This document shows, piece after piece, positions 1 through 15,100 of a DNA stretch of 64,000 nucleotides; within the stretch, counting starts at the first letter, position 1, and every line of letters begins with the position of its first letter. Both the position numbers and the translations under genes were made by a program. This DNA is from Crotophaga sulcirostris (Eukaryota > Chordata > Aves > Cuculiformes > Crotophagidae). The stretch lies in contig VYZB01000145.1 of NCBI GenBank assembly GCA_013397455.1, forward strand, positions 1,895,104 to 1,959,103, given 5' to 3'. The notes below the pieces were generated by a model. It saw nothing but the letters and a program-made list of their open reading frames with translations. It did not search any database and was not told the DNA's origin.

Positions 1-38
1 ACAGGGGGCTTTAACTGGTGTCGACGTTGTTCTTGCAG

Positions 39-115
39 GCAGCCCAGCCATGGCCCACAGGAACCTGACTTCCACCAGTCTGAACGACATCTCTGACAAG
101 CCTGAGAAAGACCAG
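39..115 (+). CDS. SLC4A4: SLC4A4 exon 1 of window (cytoplasmic N-terminal domain)
   Basis: The acceptor TTCTTGCAG ends at 38 and the donor is GTAAGC at 116. The first two bases complete a Gly codon begun in the previous, unseen exon; the rest reads [20 protein letters not shown] then PEKDQ. It differs from the human exon at only a few residues. In mammals an optional nine-residue cassette (absent from NBCe1-D/E) lies just before this exon, so it would fall outside the window. Confidence 0.95.
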
Positions 116-3100
116 GTAAGCTCCAGATTCACACCTCTTCGTGGTGCAGTGTGTGGTTGGGAGCTGGATCATGGACAAAGAGGCTCTGTACCATAAAACC
201 CAAGCAGAAGAAGAGGGTCAGCAAGGTGAGTGTGGCTGAGTCCTGGGACTGGATACTCCACGTTTTTAGCACCGATGCTTGGAAACAGCAGGTTAAACCC
301 TGAGGCAGGTGACACCATGTCCATGGCCTCTTGCTGATATCCATGAGAAAGGAGTGAAAGTACCCAGATATTGATGTATTTGGGATCCTCTTCGTGCTGA
401 GAAGGCGTGACAGTGAGGGTCTGCGCAGCAGCCAAGGCCCTCAGCGCTCCAGAGCGCGTGCTCGGGGGTTGGGAGCGTTCGGGGGACCGTGTCCCTGCTA
501 CCGCTGGTGGAACAGGTGGTGCTGTGCCTCGCTTCCCAAAGGCAGCTGTGCCAACAGGGAACTGTGGAAGAACAGCTCCAAAATGGAGATGTGCAGTAGT
601 GTTAAAACTGGCCTTTAATGCTGAATTTCCATGAATTTGACCGCTTTCTTAGGCAAGAGTAATGTCCATGGTGTATCCCATGGGCTGTCTCTGTGTGTGT
701 TCTCCTCTCGGAGAGAAGAGTCCAAGGGGTACGAGTGAGCTTGTTTCAACTCTTAGGAAACTGGTGTCTGAATGAGGGCTCTGTGCAGATTTCAGACTTC
801 CTTTGTCTTGGTTCAGAAAGTGGGTTATCCTCAAAGCACAACTTATTCTTTTGGAGAATCTTTCTTTTTCCGTGTCCCTCAGCGTTCTCCAGGGCCATGG
901 TTATTCCGAATGCAAATGAGAGTTACTTTGGACAATGACTTGGGTGACACAGTAGTGCTGGCCAGCTGAGAACGACTCTGGTCCTTCAGATGAGGGATGG
1001 TTGCAGTCTGAAGGGGGCACAGCAACATAATCTGTGTAGAAAAGCGAGTTCAGAATAATTAAATATTCAAAATATATATTTATATAAATAAATATATTTT
1101 CACGGAAAGGGAGGGGGGACAGTGTGTTTTGTGTTGGCCTCAGCATCGTTCGAAATTGTAATGTACATCTATATCAGGTGGTTTTGCAAAATACCTGTTT
1201 CCTTTTAATACACGCACCAACACCTGAGATTGGAAAATGACTGCTTGGTTTATATTTTTCACATTAGAATTGGGCTCTTAGAGCTAGACTAGCAGAACAC
1301 AAGGTCTGAGTGTTGCAGCAGATTCGTAGATCTCAGTAGTTCCAGCAGTCTCAGCTGCCCCCCTGCTGAAATGTCTCTGGACACACAGATAATGGACTTT
1401 TTGTGTTGAATTGGTAGCGCTAATAGTGAAATCTGTTAGTAAATCCAGTTTGGAAGTGTGCTCCAAAGTTTTTAAGTTTCCGTGTAGATAATGCCGGACT
1501 GTTTGGAGTGAGAACCGTTACTTGAAGACTAACTGGTTCCAGAACGCCACTTAGTTAATTAGCCCGTGCCCTGCTGATGAACTTTGCACAATGGAACCCT
1601 TGTACTGCGCGCCCTTCGCGACCGGCCGGAGGCGTCCCCTCAGGTCTCAGATTTCGTTACTGATTGACTGAATCTCCTGTCTTGGTGAAGTTTGTGGCGT
1701 TGGGGTGGTGCCTGGCAACGTTTTTGAGCAGAGTGACCAGCTTTGGCTCTTTGGGTCCCACAGGCGGCTGCCTGGCCGTCCCCGGGCCGTACAGTGGGGC
1801 GCGAGGCTGCTGGAGAAAGAGGCTGTTCCAGGTGTTCCAGGGTAAGAGCTGGGCCGGCTGAAGTCAGTTCACAGTGGTTGCTCGGAGCAGGGCTGGGACT
1901 GAAGCTCTTTGATCCCCCCTGGTTTTGCAAAGACAGAGGAATCGTGTGCCCGTGTTTTAAAAGAAGAAAGGCTTTGAACAAACTTCTCTGTACCTTCAGT
2001 AACATTCCTGCCTACCAACGTCCTTAATTTCCACTTCTGCAACCCTTACTGCTAATTGGAACGGTGCAATTAACAGTGTAGTGATATTGTAGCCAGAATG
2101 GTCCTTTAATCTCTGTTTCAGGAGGTTCTTACTAAGCAGAAAGGCTCCCAAGGTTCTGGATCCTCTCTCTGCAGAGTGTGATTTTACCCTTTTATTTCTG
2201 TCTCTGTCTCATTCTCTTCATGGAGCAGTGCTGGTGGCCAGGGCTTTGAACTTGCAGTCTGACCTCCTGCCCTCCCTTTTTAGGTTGGCAGGGCAGGTTT
2301 GGTGATTGTCAGCCCTGAGGCAACGTGGAGTGGGGCACAGGACTGTCTTAGGACAGCTCTTGCCCCATGCACTTGTCTGGCTGGAATCAGCTGTAACATT
2401 TTGAAGCAACCATAGCTTCCAGTACCTTCAGCCTACATGGGGAAGTCTTCTGACCCACCCAGCAGCCTCCAACCCCAGTGATATTTAACTTTCTCAATCC
2501 TGAGGTGCTCTGTCTCTGCTTCGCAACAGTTTCCTCCCATACTTTTGGAAGAGCAGGCAGGTCCTGGGCATCCTATCTTTGGCTTCCCTGCTCCTTTCCC
2601 CTTGATGTCATAAGGTCCAAGTAGAAAAATGGTGCCTCCCATTGTATGACCCTGATACTTCTCTGTTTGGGATCATTCTCTGTGAAGCCAAACCACAAGC
2701 AGATCTCTTGGCACGCTGCGGCTGCCTCGCCACTAGAGCACTGAGTTCATCCATTGAGTTCCATGGTTGCACCAAGTGGTGGTTTCCAAGGATAGGCTTT
2801 GAGGGCAGAGGCACCAAAACAAGCCTGGAGAAGGTCAGAAGAGGACACTCTGCAAGGGGGAACGCTCTAGGCAGAAGAGTGCCGTGTGTTGGTGTGTTAT
2901 CTAATACACTTGGCCATGTCTCTCTCCTCTTGGAGCTGCCCCATGACTGCAGCAGCGCTTGAGCATGGTCACCTGGGCCAGCCTGCTCTCAGGTGGCTTG
3001 GGTCGTGGTGGGCTTTTTTTAGCTAATCCAGTTAAGAACCAGTAAGCAGCTGGGACATCAGCTACAAAGGCAGAAGCCCAGACTGATCCTTCCAAACACA

Positions 3101-6100
3101 GGCACTTCTTTGAGGTGTCTGTTGTCCAGCCTGGTCTCCTGAGCTTATTTTTCAGTCCCTGCAGAGAGCTGGAGTAGCAGAGCCAGTTCAGGCTTCTGGT
3201 GGGCTGGTTGCTTCTTGGACAATTGCTTTGCTAACAGAAGGAGAAACCCCGCAAACGTAGACATCTCCCTGAGGAGGCTCAAGCTAGGACAGATACATTT
3301 AGGCTTTCACACATCTGTACCATGGCAGCACCCAGGGGAGGTGGGGGCTTCTGTCTCAGCAGGGCAGAGAGGTGTTGAGTTGTGTGGGATCAAACCAAGG
3401 GCATGGCTGTGGAGTGTCCCAGAGAGTGCTGGACATGCCTGGTTTTTCCCTGAAGATATATCCAGGGATCCTCCTGGAGGATGTCCTCCTGAGGTCCTGC
3501 CCTGCAGGGAAATCAGGAAAGATGCTGCTGTTCAAAGGCGAATGCTCGATGGAGGTGGAGACCATTGGATTGACCTCCTCCAGGGACAGGGGAAGAGTGA
3601 GCAGTCAAGAGGAGCGAGAGAAGACGGGAACCCCCAGCCTTACCATGGCTGAAACCTCTGCATAACGAGGAGCTGGGCTTTGCTCGCCCCGCAGGAGCAG
3701 AACCTGCTTGGATGTCCTGTTTGGCCCTGGGGCTTTCTCGCAGGTTGCAGAGATGAGCTGGGAGACAGGCAACGTGGAGAACAGGGGACAGTGCTGGCAG
3801 TGGTCCCAAGACACACTGACACAAGGTAATAACAAGAGATGTGGGTTTATTGAAGTCACAGGTAGCGCTCAGGTTTACCAATATTCAGCGTTGTGAGGTG
3901 GTTCTGCCTGTACGGAAGGGACGGTTTTATGCTTCCTTGGGATTTACTTTGATCTTGCTTTTGTTTTGTTTTTCTCATGCTCTTTGCCTTCTTAATACAC
4001 TTTTTGGAGTTAATCTTCTTACTGGGTAACCATTAAGCCCTTTCATAAAGAAAATGAACTTAGGATGCCTCTTGGAAAAGGCTGGAGTCAGGAAAGGACA
4101 GAGGACGCTCGGACTGTTTCCAGAGGGCTGCCCAGCGCCTCGGTGCCAGGGCAAAGAGCCACCACCTGGAGGGGAGGAGGTAATTTTTGCTGTCCTCTTG
4201 TCCTCTGAAAACACTTTCAGTGTTCTGCTATTCAGTAAAACCCCAAACCAACCTTGCCATTACCTAAATGTCTGTTTATTCTCTTTCTCCCTCTGACATA
4301 GTGTGATAAGTCTCAGATTAGCAGCTGTAGCCAGGGAGAGATTGCTCCGTGAGAAATGGTGCAGTTGGAACACATTCATCATCTTTATGTGGTTCTCTTC
4401 CTTATAGATGAGACTGGATGCAATAATTTTGCCATCAGAATAGCCTGCATCAAATCATAAAATGATGTGGAAATCTGAAAGTAATAAAGTCCCGGGTTCC
4501 TTGTAAGGTTGGGATGGCTGCTAAATTAAAAATGTCACATTACTCTTTTTCCCCTTTAATTTATGGAAAATGAATGGTTGTGAAGCTGAAACAAGCAGAA
4601 GGACCAATTACCCAAAGGTAGAGTTTGCAGGAAATTGGTAACCGCAGATTACTCATCGCAAAAGTTGCATCAATAATATTGATTCAGTGCTCCTGTACCA
4701 GTGACAGTCAGAACACGGGGTCCCTGCCCCGACCGGAGCCAGCGGCTGCTCTTGGGGTGCTGGTAGCACCATGGGTGCTCTGTGCCAAGGAAATTAATGG
4801 GACAGTGGTTAATTGGTTGTTTTGATAGTGCCGGCTCGGTTACGGTCAGAGGGAGCACTGTGTGGGCAGCAGAGCTGTGCCCGAGCGGCTCCGCCGTCGG
4901 CACAGGGTTGGCCTGCACGGAGCACATCGCAGAGAGCGTCCGCAGGAGCCGCGAGCCGGAGTCCCTGGTTGAGCAAGAGCACGGGTATCCTCCCCAAGAG
5001 ATGTTCAGCCCTGCTTTACTGCTCCGTTGTTATTTTGGGGCACTGGGACCTGCTGACGATCTCCAAAGTGTCACAAAGCTTTTTGCCTGTCAGGTTCCCA
5101 GCTCAGCTCATGGGATAAAAAGCCATAATGGGATATTTAATGAAGTCTACGAGAGGTGAGGGTTTGTGGAGGAATAAGAGAAGAGGGGAAGAAAGCTTTT
5201 GTTCTCCTTTTCCCTGCCATGCTCGATAAAGATGCTGTCTTGCAGGTGGTGGAACGACTGGCAAACAAAAAGGGGAGCGAGCTCTGAAGGAAGTCTTCCC
5301 ATTCTGCCCCAGCCCCCTAAGGAAAAGGAGTTTCGTTCCTTCCTCCTGCCGCTCTCTGCTCTGTCAGCAGTGCCGGGCGCCCAGCCAGGGTGTATTATTT
5401 GTGAATTTTGAAGTCAGGTAATGTGCACGATCCGGCTCCTCTGCTGGGAGCACAACGGCTCGATCCGTCGCACTGGGGCTGGTTCAGCATCCTCAGCATC
5501 TTGCAGAAGACACCAGGGCCCTGACTCAAACCTTCTGATGATAAATAGCTTCAGTAGAGCCACCAAGATTCGATTTTGCTCTTTTGCCATGGTTTTGCTT
5601 TGGGCTTGTTTGATGTTTTGGCAGTTTCCAAGGATAATTAGGGAAGAGGAGGTGAGTTCCCTTTCATTGCATTTGTGTTGGCCGAACATTGCTCCTGGGG
5701 TAGCAACGCAGAGAAGTGATTTGCCTTCAGTTGTCTCATTTTAGGAGGTGTTGGCTGCAGTTGATGTACCAGGTATTTGCAGCTCGATAGGCAAGCGGAA
5801 GCTGGGGCACTTTTGGATAATTGTTTTTATTTTCTGTTTTCCGATGAAAAAATCAGCATGTAGGCTTCCTGCTCTGTCCTGGGCTCTGAGCTCTCTGTTG
5901 TCAGAGACATCAGTGGTACCGTAGCAGCATCTGAAGGACCAGGACTTCTCATGGTGAGGGAATTCTGAATCTTGGAGGTCGAGCTGTTTGCTCAAGGTTC
6001 TTTCTAACGCTGTATTGAATAACACCAGACTGAAAGACCTAATGAAGTTACCTTGAGCTATCAAAACAGACAACCTTGTGGTTTACCCTCACCTGGACCA

Positions 6101-9100
6101 CAGCAGAGCTGGGTCTAGAAAAAGCAGGTACTTCTGCTGGGCTGTCCACCAAAGCTGGGGAAGGTGAGGGGCACATGCATAGACATGGTTCCACCAGGTA
6201 CAGTTAGAAAAGCTCTAATGCTTTTGCTGGTTTAGGTGCATCTTAGCCAAGTTCTACAATCTTCTACGAAGTAAATTTAATGCCAATGAGCTTTTCTGAT
6301 GTATTTACCTCTCTCATCCACTTCCCTGTTTGGATTCTCTTGTCTGAGTTCCTGCCAGCCTGCAAAGAACCTTTGGTCGGAGGGGGCTGTGGAAGAAGAG
6401 CGAGTTCAGCTGAAGGCCTGCACAGAGGCCCCCCAAGCTTCACTCTGTGTTGCTGGTGGCATCGCGCGCTCCTGTATGAATTTCTAAGTTAGCTCTTGAT
6501 ATTTTTCAGCTTTCTCTGTGAATGCAAGTGAAGGAGAGGAGTCAACAGAACCTTTTGCAGCCCCTTTGTTGCTGTAGTTCAAGTGGACCATAGGGACCTG
6601 GAGAAGTTCCCACTGAGAAATCCTTTGGCCGTGCTCTGTCAGAATGTCCTTGGCAGCTTGGAATGGCTGAATCACTAACGCCTCTTTGCTGCTCGAGGTG
6701 TGAGATAAAGGGGACATTGAGAGAAAATCTGGTTTATCGAGGAGCGATTATTGCTGAGCTGATGCAATAGCATCTAGGAAATGAACGTATGTTGATGTAA
6801 GGGGAGTTCACAGACCTGGTGTTATCTCCACTTTCAAAGGGACAAAAACCAGCCCTGAATGAATATGGTCAGTCGGAGGAAGGCACAAACTCCTTCTTAT
6901 TTGTTGTGGAGTGTGCACTGTTTATTCAAACAGGTGTTTCCATATCAACAGGGGATTGGTGCCAAAGCCAGCTCTGAAGTTGAAAAAGAACTTGGCCTTG
7001 TTGAGAGAAACCTTCCTGCCTTTCCTGGGGGCCAATGGACAGAGAGGGCACTGAGGGGATCCCGCTGTCTGGGGATCAGTGGTGGGAGTGAGTCACTGCT
7101 TTTCCTGTTTGAACATCTCCTCATCTCCGCAGTCACAAGAGGACATCCCTAGTTTTTAGGTCTATCAGCCTGGACGAGCCACTTCCACTCCATGGAGCTC
7201 CAATGAGAAGGACTGTCCTCCAGTACTGCTCGCTGCCATCTTTCTGAAGGGAAGCAGAGGTTGCCAGGAAGATTAGTGAGCTGGGGCTGCCTTTCCTTTG
7301 GCCTTTTCCCTTGATGCAGAGAGCAGCTTTGCTTGCAAGGTTCCTCTCTGCTGTGTGTCACCCTGTCTGGGTAGTGGGGTTCTGTGCATGATAAACCAGG
7401 GAGCTTGAGGTTGCCCCCAGAGGTGAGCTCGTGAGATCCTTTGTGGGAAGGTAACCTTCAACGAGCATGAGAACAGATGGAGAAGCACAGGGAGATAGAG
7501 GCGGATTCAGATTCCTGGGACATTAACCTTTCCTGGGTACAAAAGCCCTGTGTGTCTGTGCTGGAGGGTAGGAAGCCTCGCGATGAGGTGAGCACACAAC
7601 CCCCCACGCAGAGCAAACAGAAGACAGGGTGAGTGTGGGGGCTGGTTTTTCAAACTGGCTGCAGCTTTCGTAGTGTAAAATAAGGATAAGTGTCAGTGGA
7701 CCACCTGTGTCCCACCTCGGTTCATGGGGAGGACAACTGGCATTTAAATCCCAGCAGTGCCCTTCAGGTGAGTAGGCAAGGCCAGCAGGTATTGATCACG
7801 GTTCTCAGAAGTGGTTGTCGATGCCTCATGGGTTGCTGCAGTGCTCCAGCCCCAAAGAGCAGTGGATTTCAGGCTTCTGTAGGCTTGTAGCCTCCTTTTC
7901 CAGGAGGCTGCTCCTGGGCAGGTGGTGTGTTTCACCTGATCTCCAGCTCACACAGTGGAGATTTCTGTTTGGTGACACATTCTTGGGCTAGGAGTGATCA
8001 ATACAATGGTGACACACCAGGGCAAATGGATTCTTCCGGAGGTCAGTGCCTACATGTTCCTCCAGCTCTGCACAGACTGGGGCATCATTAAGTACCATGG
8101 CTGGCTGGAAGGCTCCTCTGGTTGTAATTTTAGTGCTGTATCGTGGGGTTTGGGTTAGCTTTGTTTCAGTGCTCCAGCTAATGACTCATCTAATGGCCTT
8201 TCCAGTTGCCTTGGGTGTTCTCTTGCCTTGGCCAAGCCTGCAGACTGCTTTGCAGAGTGTGCCAGGGGTCACGGGCAGGAGCCGCGCGTTTGTTCAGCCA
8301 AGCGCTCCTTTCCAGCTTCTCTCGCTCTTGGTTGCTGGGCAGCTGTGCTCTGGGGTGTGCTAGGGGGTCCCGAAAGAAAGAAAGAGCCTTTCCATCCCTT
8401 ACAAAGTATTTGACACTGAGCGATTTAGGAAAACAGGCAGGTCCCCAGCACCATCCTGTGCCAGAGAGTGCCCGAGCAGAGGCAGTAAAGGCCATCTGTA
8501 CTGAGGAGTTGCTTTCATTTCTGATAAATCTCGGTTGATGCTGATGAGAAGAGAGTGTTAGAATACATTTAGGGAAACGGTGCTGTGAGGTTGCTGTGCC
8601 TTTTTTCAAGTACAGCGTTGGAGACCTATGGCCTTCAACATAGCATTAGCGGTTGGGTTGGAAGGGTGTTCAATTTAGCCAAGTGCAGGGGAAGTGAAGA
8701 GAGCGTGTCCAGCCACGCTCCCCCCCTGCTCTCGGGTGCTGCTGAGGACTCGAATCCTCCTGCAGCTCTTCTGGGGAGTGGTTTGAAATGGGCTGTGAGT
8801 GCTGGCTGCAACCTGCCCATCACCTGATAAATGATTTAAGCAAGAGGCAGGTGGTGCTGCAAAACTCATTTGGAGCAAAAAACGCTGTAATGGTAGCTCG
8901 TTGGAGTTAGTCGTGCTGGTTCCACTTACCATCCTGCTTGGTGGTCCTGGTTCAGAAAGGCACCTGGGTTTGGACCAGCACAATGCTCGTTCAGCACCGC
9001 ACACAAGCGCCCAACCAGCCTCTTTGGCTAAGCTCAGTGTTTATGGAGGATTTTGGACTTTCCTGGTGCTTTTATCCCCAGTTTCCCCCAGAATGCTATT

Positions 9101-12100
9101 TATGGGAGAACTGGTAGCACTTTTCCAGGCTTCCTCCCCAGGCCTTCTTGCTGCTTGTGCAGTATTTTCTCTGGTGGTGATCCCGTCTGAAGCGTGCAGA
9201 GTAGGATTATTCCAGAAGCTTTCTTCCTGCTGAATCGATAATTCATACCTTTTCATGAGACTTTTTTCTATTTTTCTACTTCCTCAAGTCTGGCAAAGGC
9301 CATTGCGGAGTTGAGCGTTACCCCCGTTGGTGTTTCTGGCAGAACATCCTCCCTCACCATTCACCCCGCGCCAAACAAACACAGAGCATCTCCAAAGATC
9401 ACCCAGGGTGAGGGACGGGGCGGGTTGGGAACCAGCTAAGGGCAGGAGTTTTCAAAAGCCTTCAACTTCACCATTAATTCTGCCACTGCTGAAGTTAAAA
9501 ACAAAGCCGTCTCGGATGTGAGGACACTTGGAAATCCCTCCCTGGCTGCAAGGATGCGGGCTGAGTGCTAAACCAGCCTGGGGTGCCCGTGAGATGGGAC
9601 AGTGATGCCCCCACCAGCGTGGCCAGGGCTGGTGGGGGCAAAGGCAGAGCTGCTCGAGCTGGTTTCATATCGTCGCGCAAGGACAGTCCTGTGCCTGGAA
9701 GAAAAGAGCCAGGAGAGGCTGATTTTGAAAGCTCAGCCACTGCTGCTGCAGTGTTTTCCCATTATCAAACCAGAAGCAATGGTGATGTTTCTCCATAGCT
9801 GGACTTGGAGGATGCGTGGTGCAGAGCGCTGTGAGCCTGCTCACGTCGGCTGTGCTGCAACCGCGGCTCGTAGGTGCAGAGAGGAGAAAAATAACCTTCA
9901 GGCTGGAAGGAACTATTTTTAGTGTGAAGCTATAGCTGCACTTTGGGAGAAGAGGTATAAATGAGAGCAACCCTGGCAGTTGGCTGGTGAGAACGCTGCT
10001 GGTCAGCAGATTTCTGCGAGCACTCTGGTTTAATGGGGATGAGCACAGAGCTGGACCTCAGATACCGTTTGGATGCCTCGGGAAGGGCTGCTGGAAAGGA
10101 GCAATTACAGCTCTAGAGGTCGGGTCTAAGCTCGCTTCCCCACCGTTTTGAGCCCCACTGTTCAGTAACACAACACACCGTGGAATCGTGGAGTGGTTTA
10201 GGTTGGAAGGGACCCCAAAGCCCATCCAGTGTGAACCCCCCCTGGATCCAACACCTCCCACTGAATTGGGGGCTCAAAGCTCCATCCAGGAGGTCAGGAG
10301 ATCTCTAATGACAGCACATATTCCCCTGTCCCCTTCTGGCCATGGCCTGCTTTGGCTTCCATGCGGGAGCGCTGAGGGCTCGGGTGGTGATGGTGGGAAG
10401 CCCTAGTGACCCAGTCTCTAACCCAAACCGTTGCTGAGACCCCAGCGTGGTTTCAAAACCAACATGTTTGCTGGGGTGACTCCTCGTGTGCTGGCCTGCA
10501 CAGTGGGAACAGCGGCTTCGGACAAACCCAGGCAAGTTGGAGATTAAGGCAGAAGCCACAGGTGCAGGAAAATTGCCTACGCTAGGCTGCTTGGTCTTTC
10601 AGTTGGAACTTGAAGAGACAGGTATGCAGCGAAACGCAGGTGCCCAGCCCCTGGGCTCCCCGTCCTGCAGGTCGGTTCTCCTCAGGCCAGTGGTCTCTGT
10701 AGCAGCGACCGCAAACCGTGGGGTTGCAGTTTCACTCATTTCACGTGTCGTGCGGACGGCCAGGCAGCGAGGTGTGCTGCTTCCGGAAACCCTGCCCAGT
10801 TCTGCTGCTCTTCCTCAGCACTGCACACATTTTTCTCCCGAGAATAATTCCATTCCAAGTCTGTAAAGAGAAACAGCAGCTCCAAGAGGTGTAACCTTCT
10901 CAGCACTATCTTGGCTCCAAGTGCTAATATGAGCATTGTTCTTCTGGCGCTGATTTTCTTAACAGTTGTCTCTTAGTAGGCTCTGTGGGGATGGTACATA
11001 TTCGCCAAAATCCTGACCAAGAAGGAAATATAGGTGAATTTTATGGCATATTCCTGTTCACATGCCTAACAAGACTTAATTTTCTTTTTCTTCCTCTTTC
11101 ACTGATGCAGCTGAAGAATAAATTCATGAAGAAATTGCCCCGGGATGCCGAGGCCTCCAACGTGCTGGTTGGGGAGGTGGACTTCCTGGAGGGTCCCTTC
11201 ATTGCCTTCGTCCGGCTGCAGCAGGCGGTCATGCTGGGTGCTCTCACCGAAGTCCCCGTGCCCACCCGGTAAGAGAACTCAGCCCCCAGGGAGGGGACAG
11301 GAGTTGGAAACAGCATTTCCACCTTGTAAAATAAAAACACCAGGCCAGAAGAAGACATTCTCTATTGGTTTCCATTATGTAACGGTCAGGAGTATTGGTT
11401 TCAAATAACAAAACTCACCGCAGCGCTCGATTTTCAGGTCCTGAATTTGGTTGTAAGTTATGAGCTGTGCAATACTCAGGCATTACACAAACACACTGAC
11501 GGAACAGCCGAGCAGTCGATGTGAAACTGAACTGCTGGGGTTTCAATCCTGCCTCGTGTTTGCCCCCAACACAGACCACACACAGCTCCGATTCCCTTGG
11601 CGCGTTTTCGCAGCACTTATTTTTCCACATTGAGTGAAGGATGCAGTTGTGGTCCTGCTGGGGTGGAAAAAGCAAGGCAGGTAAAGTGGGGCGTACAGTT
11701 CTGTCAGGGCTGGTCACACCATGTGTTGCTTTGTAAGGGATAATGGTTCAGAGAAAAGTGTCGTGTAAATATTTCATTTGTTGTGACTAATGTTGGAAAT
11801 TAATCTGTCTCACAAATGTGACCAGCTCTTATGTTCTTAAATATTTGAATTCACTGCTTGAGTGTGCAGAACTGTCTGTGCGGTGAGTGTCCACGGCTGC
11901 CAGAAGAGCAGAGCTGGAGTCTTGTTTGAATTCTTGGCCCTATTGCCCTTAGTTGTACAACTGCATCCTGACCATCATGGAGCACAGTAGAAAAGAATTG
12001 AGAAAGGGTTTCCTTTGCATTTTGCTTGTAATTCTGGAGATCCCATCGCCCCTTTCGCATCACTAATGTGCAAATCCTTATTCTACATGAACGGTTTCAA

Positions 12101-15100
12101 GGGCTTTCAATGCAGAGTGAAAGCTGGGATCTGAGTGATGCCCAGAGGGTTTCAGGCTCTGACAAGGACTACTTTGTGAGCAGAGAGGCAGCACCACGAC
12201 TCAAGCTCACGGCAGGTGGGTTGCTGATGTGGGAATGGATTGCAGCTATCGCATGGAAGTCTGTGGTTGTTGTAATCCGTACCTTATTGCCATGTACAAA
12301 CCAAAGGATTAGAGAGATTTAGATTGGATTTTAGGGAGAAATGCTTCCCTGTGAGGGCGGGAAGGCCCTGGCCCAGATTGCCCAGAGCAGCAGTGGCTGC
12401 CCCATCCCTGGAGATGTTCAACGCCAGGTTGGATGGGGCTTGGAGCCCCCGATAGGTGATCTAGTTTAGCTGTTTGTTTAATTGTCTTCTAGCAATGAGC
12501 AGTGTTTGTATTTCTTGGAGTTCCATTCAGTGGCTCCTTGCAATAACCACATCACCCTCTGTCCACACACACTGGGTGTTCTGGTAGAGCATGGGGCGAT
12601 AAAAGTGGCTGAATTTTGTGAAAGGTTCTTCTTCGTTCCTCAGCGTTACTGAGCTCTGTACACTTCCATATTTCAGCTGCCAAGCCTAATCCCACTCACT
12701 CTTTTTTTTAAAACCCATCTATGAATGCTTTTCAGCAGATGTCAAATTAGGTATTGTTTGTTTTGGGAGTGGGAGCCAGGAAGTTCGCTCTAGGATTGCT
12801 GCACGACCTCATTACTCAATAGCTGTAATCAAGACAATATGTCCTTCCATGCCAAGATTGTTTCCAGGAAATAGTATTATCCATTTGCTGTGCTCCAAAC
12901 CAAATGCCAGCCCTAATCAGAGCAGGGAGGCTCATTAGATGGCTCTCATGAGTAATGAAGAGCCATTTGCAATGGCTGCATCCTGCAAAATTCAATCAAG
13001 GAAATCCCATCAGGGCCCGGGCGAGCTGTGGTGGAGCAGCTCCTCCGTCAGCGCGGGGTCCAGCCCTCCCGCGCGGCAGGCGTTCCTGCTGGGACGTGCG
13101 CTTCACAGCCTGCAAGAGGCTGGAGCTGGAGTCCTTGGTGTGCCCTCCTCTTCTCTCCCTTGGGGCTTCTCCTCTTGTTTTGTTAAATTATCAAGTTCCT
13201 GGTAGAATTGTCCAACCCCCCTGGGGTTTCTAAACAAACAGGAGCTCACGTTTCGGCGCTGTGGTTGCTGCAGGAGCGTGGTGACCCAGGTCTATGGAGT
13301 AACCACAGCGTGACCTGTGTGTGTCTTGAGAAGGCAGCAGGTTGGGCTGGGGGGAGCAGGCAAGGGGGTTAAACAGCCAGGATTTGGCACAGGGCTGTGG
13401 GCACACTGGTGGCCTTGGCATGGCCATCTGATCCCATGGGGACATGCGCTGCTGTTCATGGTTCTGGAGGGTAAAAATCTCAAGCTCTTGCAACTACAGA
13501 TACACCAAATTCATCCCAGGAGCCAGCAGAGTGCCTTGCCCTGAAGAGGTGATGGGTACAGGGATTGTTGGGTCCTGCCTACAGGAAAGCTGGGGAGGGG
13601 CTCTTGATCAGGGAGTGCAGGGACAGGATGGGGGGGGATGGTTTTGAGCTGAAAGAGGGGAGACTGAGATGAGATCTTGGGGAGAAATGTTTTCCTGTGA
13701 GGGTGGGGAGGCCCTGGCCCAGGTTGCCCAGAGCAGTGGTGGCTGCCCCATCCCTGGAGGTGTTCAAGGTCAGGTTGGATGGGGCTTGGAGCCCCCTGAT
13801 CCAGGGGGTGGAACTGGATGGGCTTTGAGCTGCCTTTCAACCCAAACCATTCCATGATTCTGTGATCAGTGGCAGGGGGATGGGGAAAGCTGTCCCAAGG
13901 AGCTGGGAGAAGGGAGAAAGCATTCCCAGCCCTACCATGGTGTCACACAGCTTGCAGAGATGCATGAAGCCACCTTGGTGGTTTGCTCTCCAAAGCCCTA
14001 AGCAGGCAGGGTTCGTGGGGAGAGGACAGTGACAGCTTTCAATAGACTGAGAGCCAGTGCCCTGGCCACAGCCGTTACCTGGACGTGTCGGGCATCGCCA
14101 CAAGTGTGGGCTGCAGGAGGAAAGGGGATGCCCCCCTACGGAGGTGAGAGGCTCACGATAGCTGTGGCCCCTGCCCTGGTTTGGGTTGTTCATGTTGACC
14201 TGGTTCTGTAGAACGAAGGGTTATTGTGTGCATAAAGCCGACATTATTCAACGTGTAGACTTCCAGTTAAATGCATTGCTTATTTCTGCTGATGTTTTTT
14301 ATTTCCTCCACACATTCTTTGGTTTGGATTGTTCTTGTAATTTGGACACTTTGCAGCATTAAGATTTCCTGAGTAGCAATTACTCTTCTTTGGATACCTA
14401 AATTTTCTTCCTATTTTCAATTTCACGCTTCCTTGCTAAGCATTCTAAGTATTTCATTTGCTCTAACATAAATTTTTACCTAAAAGAAACGGGCAAGATC
14501 TGCTGAGCTCTCCAAAAGACGTTTCTCAGTGGGGTGTTCTCATACAGCCCTGGCAATAAAGATGAGGCGTCTGGAAGTGGAATAGAGAGATCCCAGCCTT
14601 ACACTGGGCTGAGTTTTCTTTTTACTGATCAGACTGAAAAAAGCCTTTGAGGACTTTGGTTTTCTCATGTTGGATTTAATTCTGCAGTGCTATGAACTCC
14701 TCGTTTTGGCAAGGGCTTTGCTTCCACGCTTGCACCATGGCTTGGGTATGTCTGCTTCTCCTCTGGACGATGCAATAGATGTAGGGTTTTATCTCCATAA
14801 AAGAAATGTGCAATTATGTGCTCAGGTCTGCTGCATTAATGTAATGTTGATGGGAAAAAAAGAAGAATGAGCACAGGGAAGATTTTTGGGGAGATAAGCT
14901 GTACAGACTTGCAGAGTCTTAATGTGGAGTGCTGGGAAATGGCCTGTGTCTACAAGTCTCAGATGGAATTAAGTAACTTGCCCACATGTCGCTTAGGAAG
15001 CGTGGGGCAGAACCAGGAGTCACTTTCTCCTCTCTTGCCTCCTGGCTGAAACTTTTGACTGCAAAGGCATCTTTTCTTCTTTGAGGTGAGGACGAAACCT

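Noticed and set aside
13583..13860. Repeated protein-like phrases such as [20 protein letters not shown] in many open frames
   Set aside because: These are translations of the CR1 3' region in many copies, not a multigene family.
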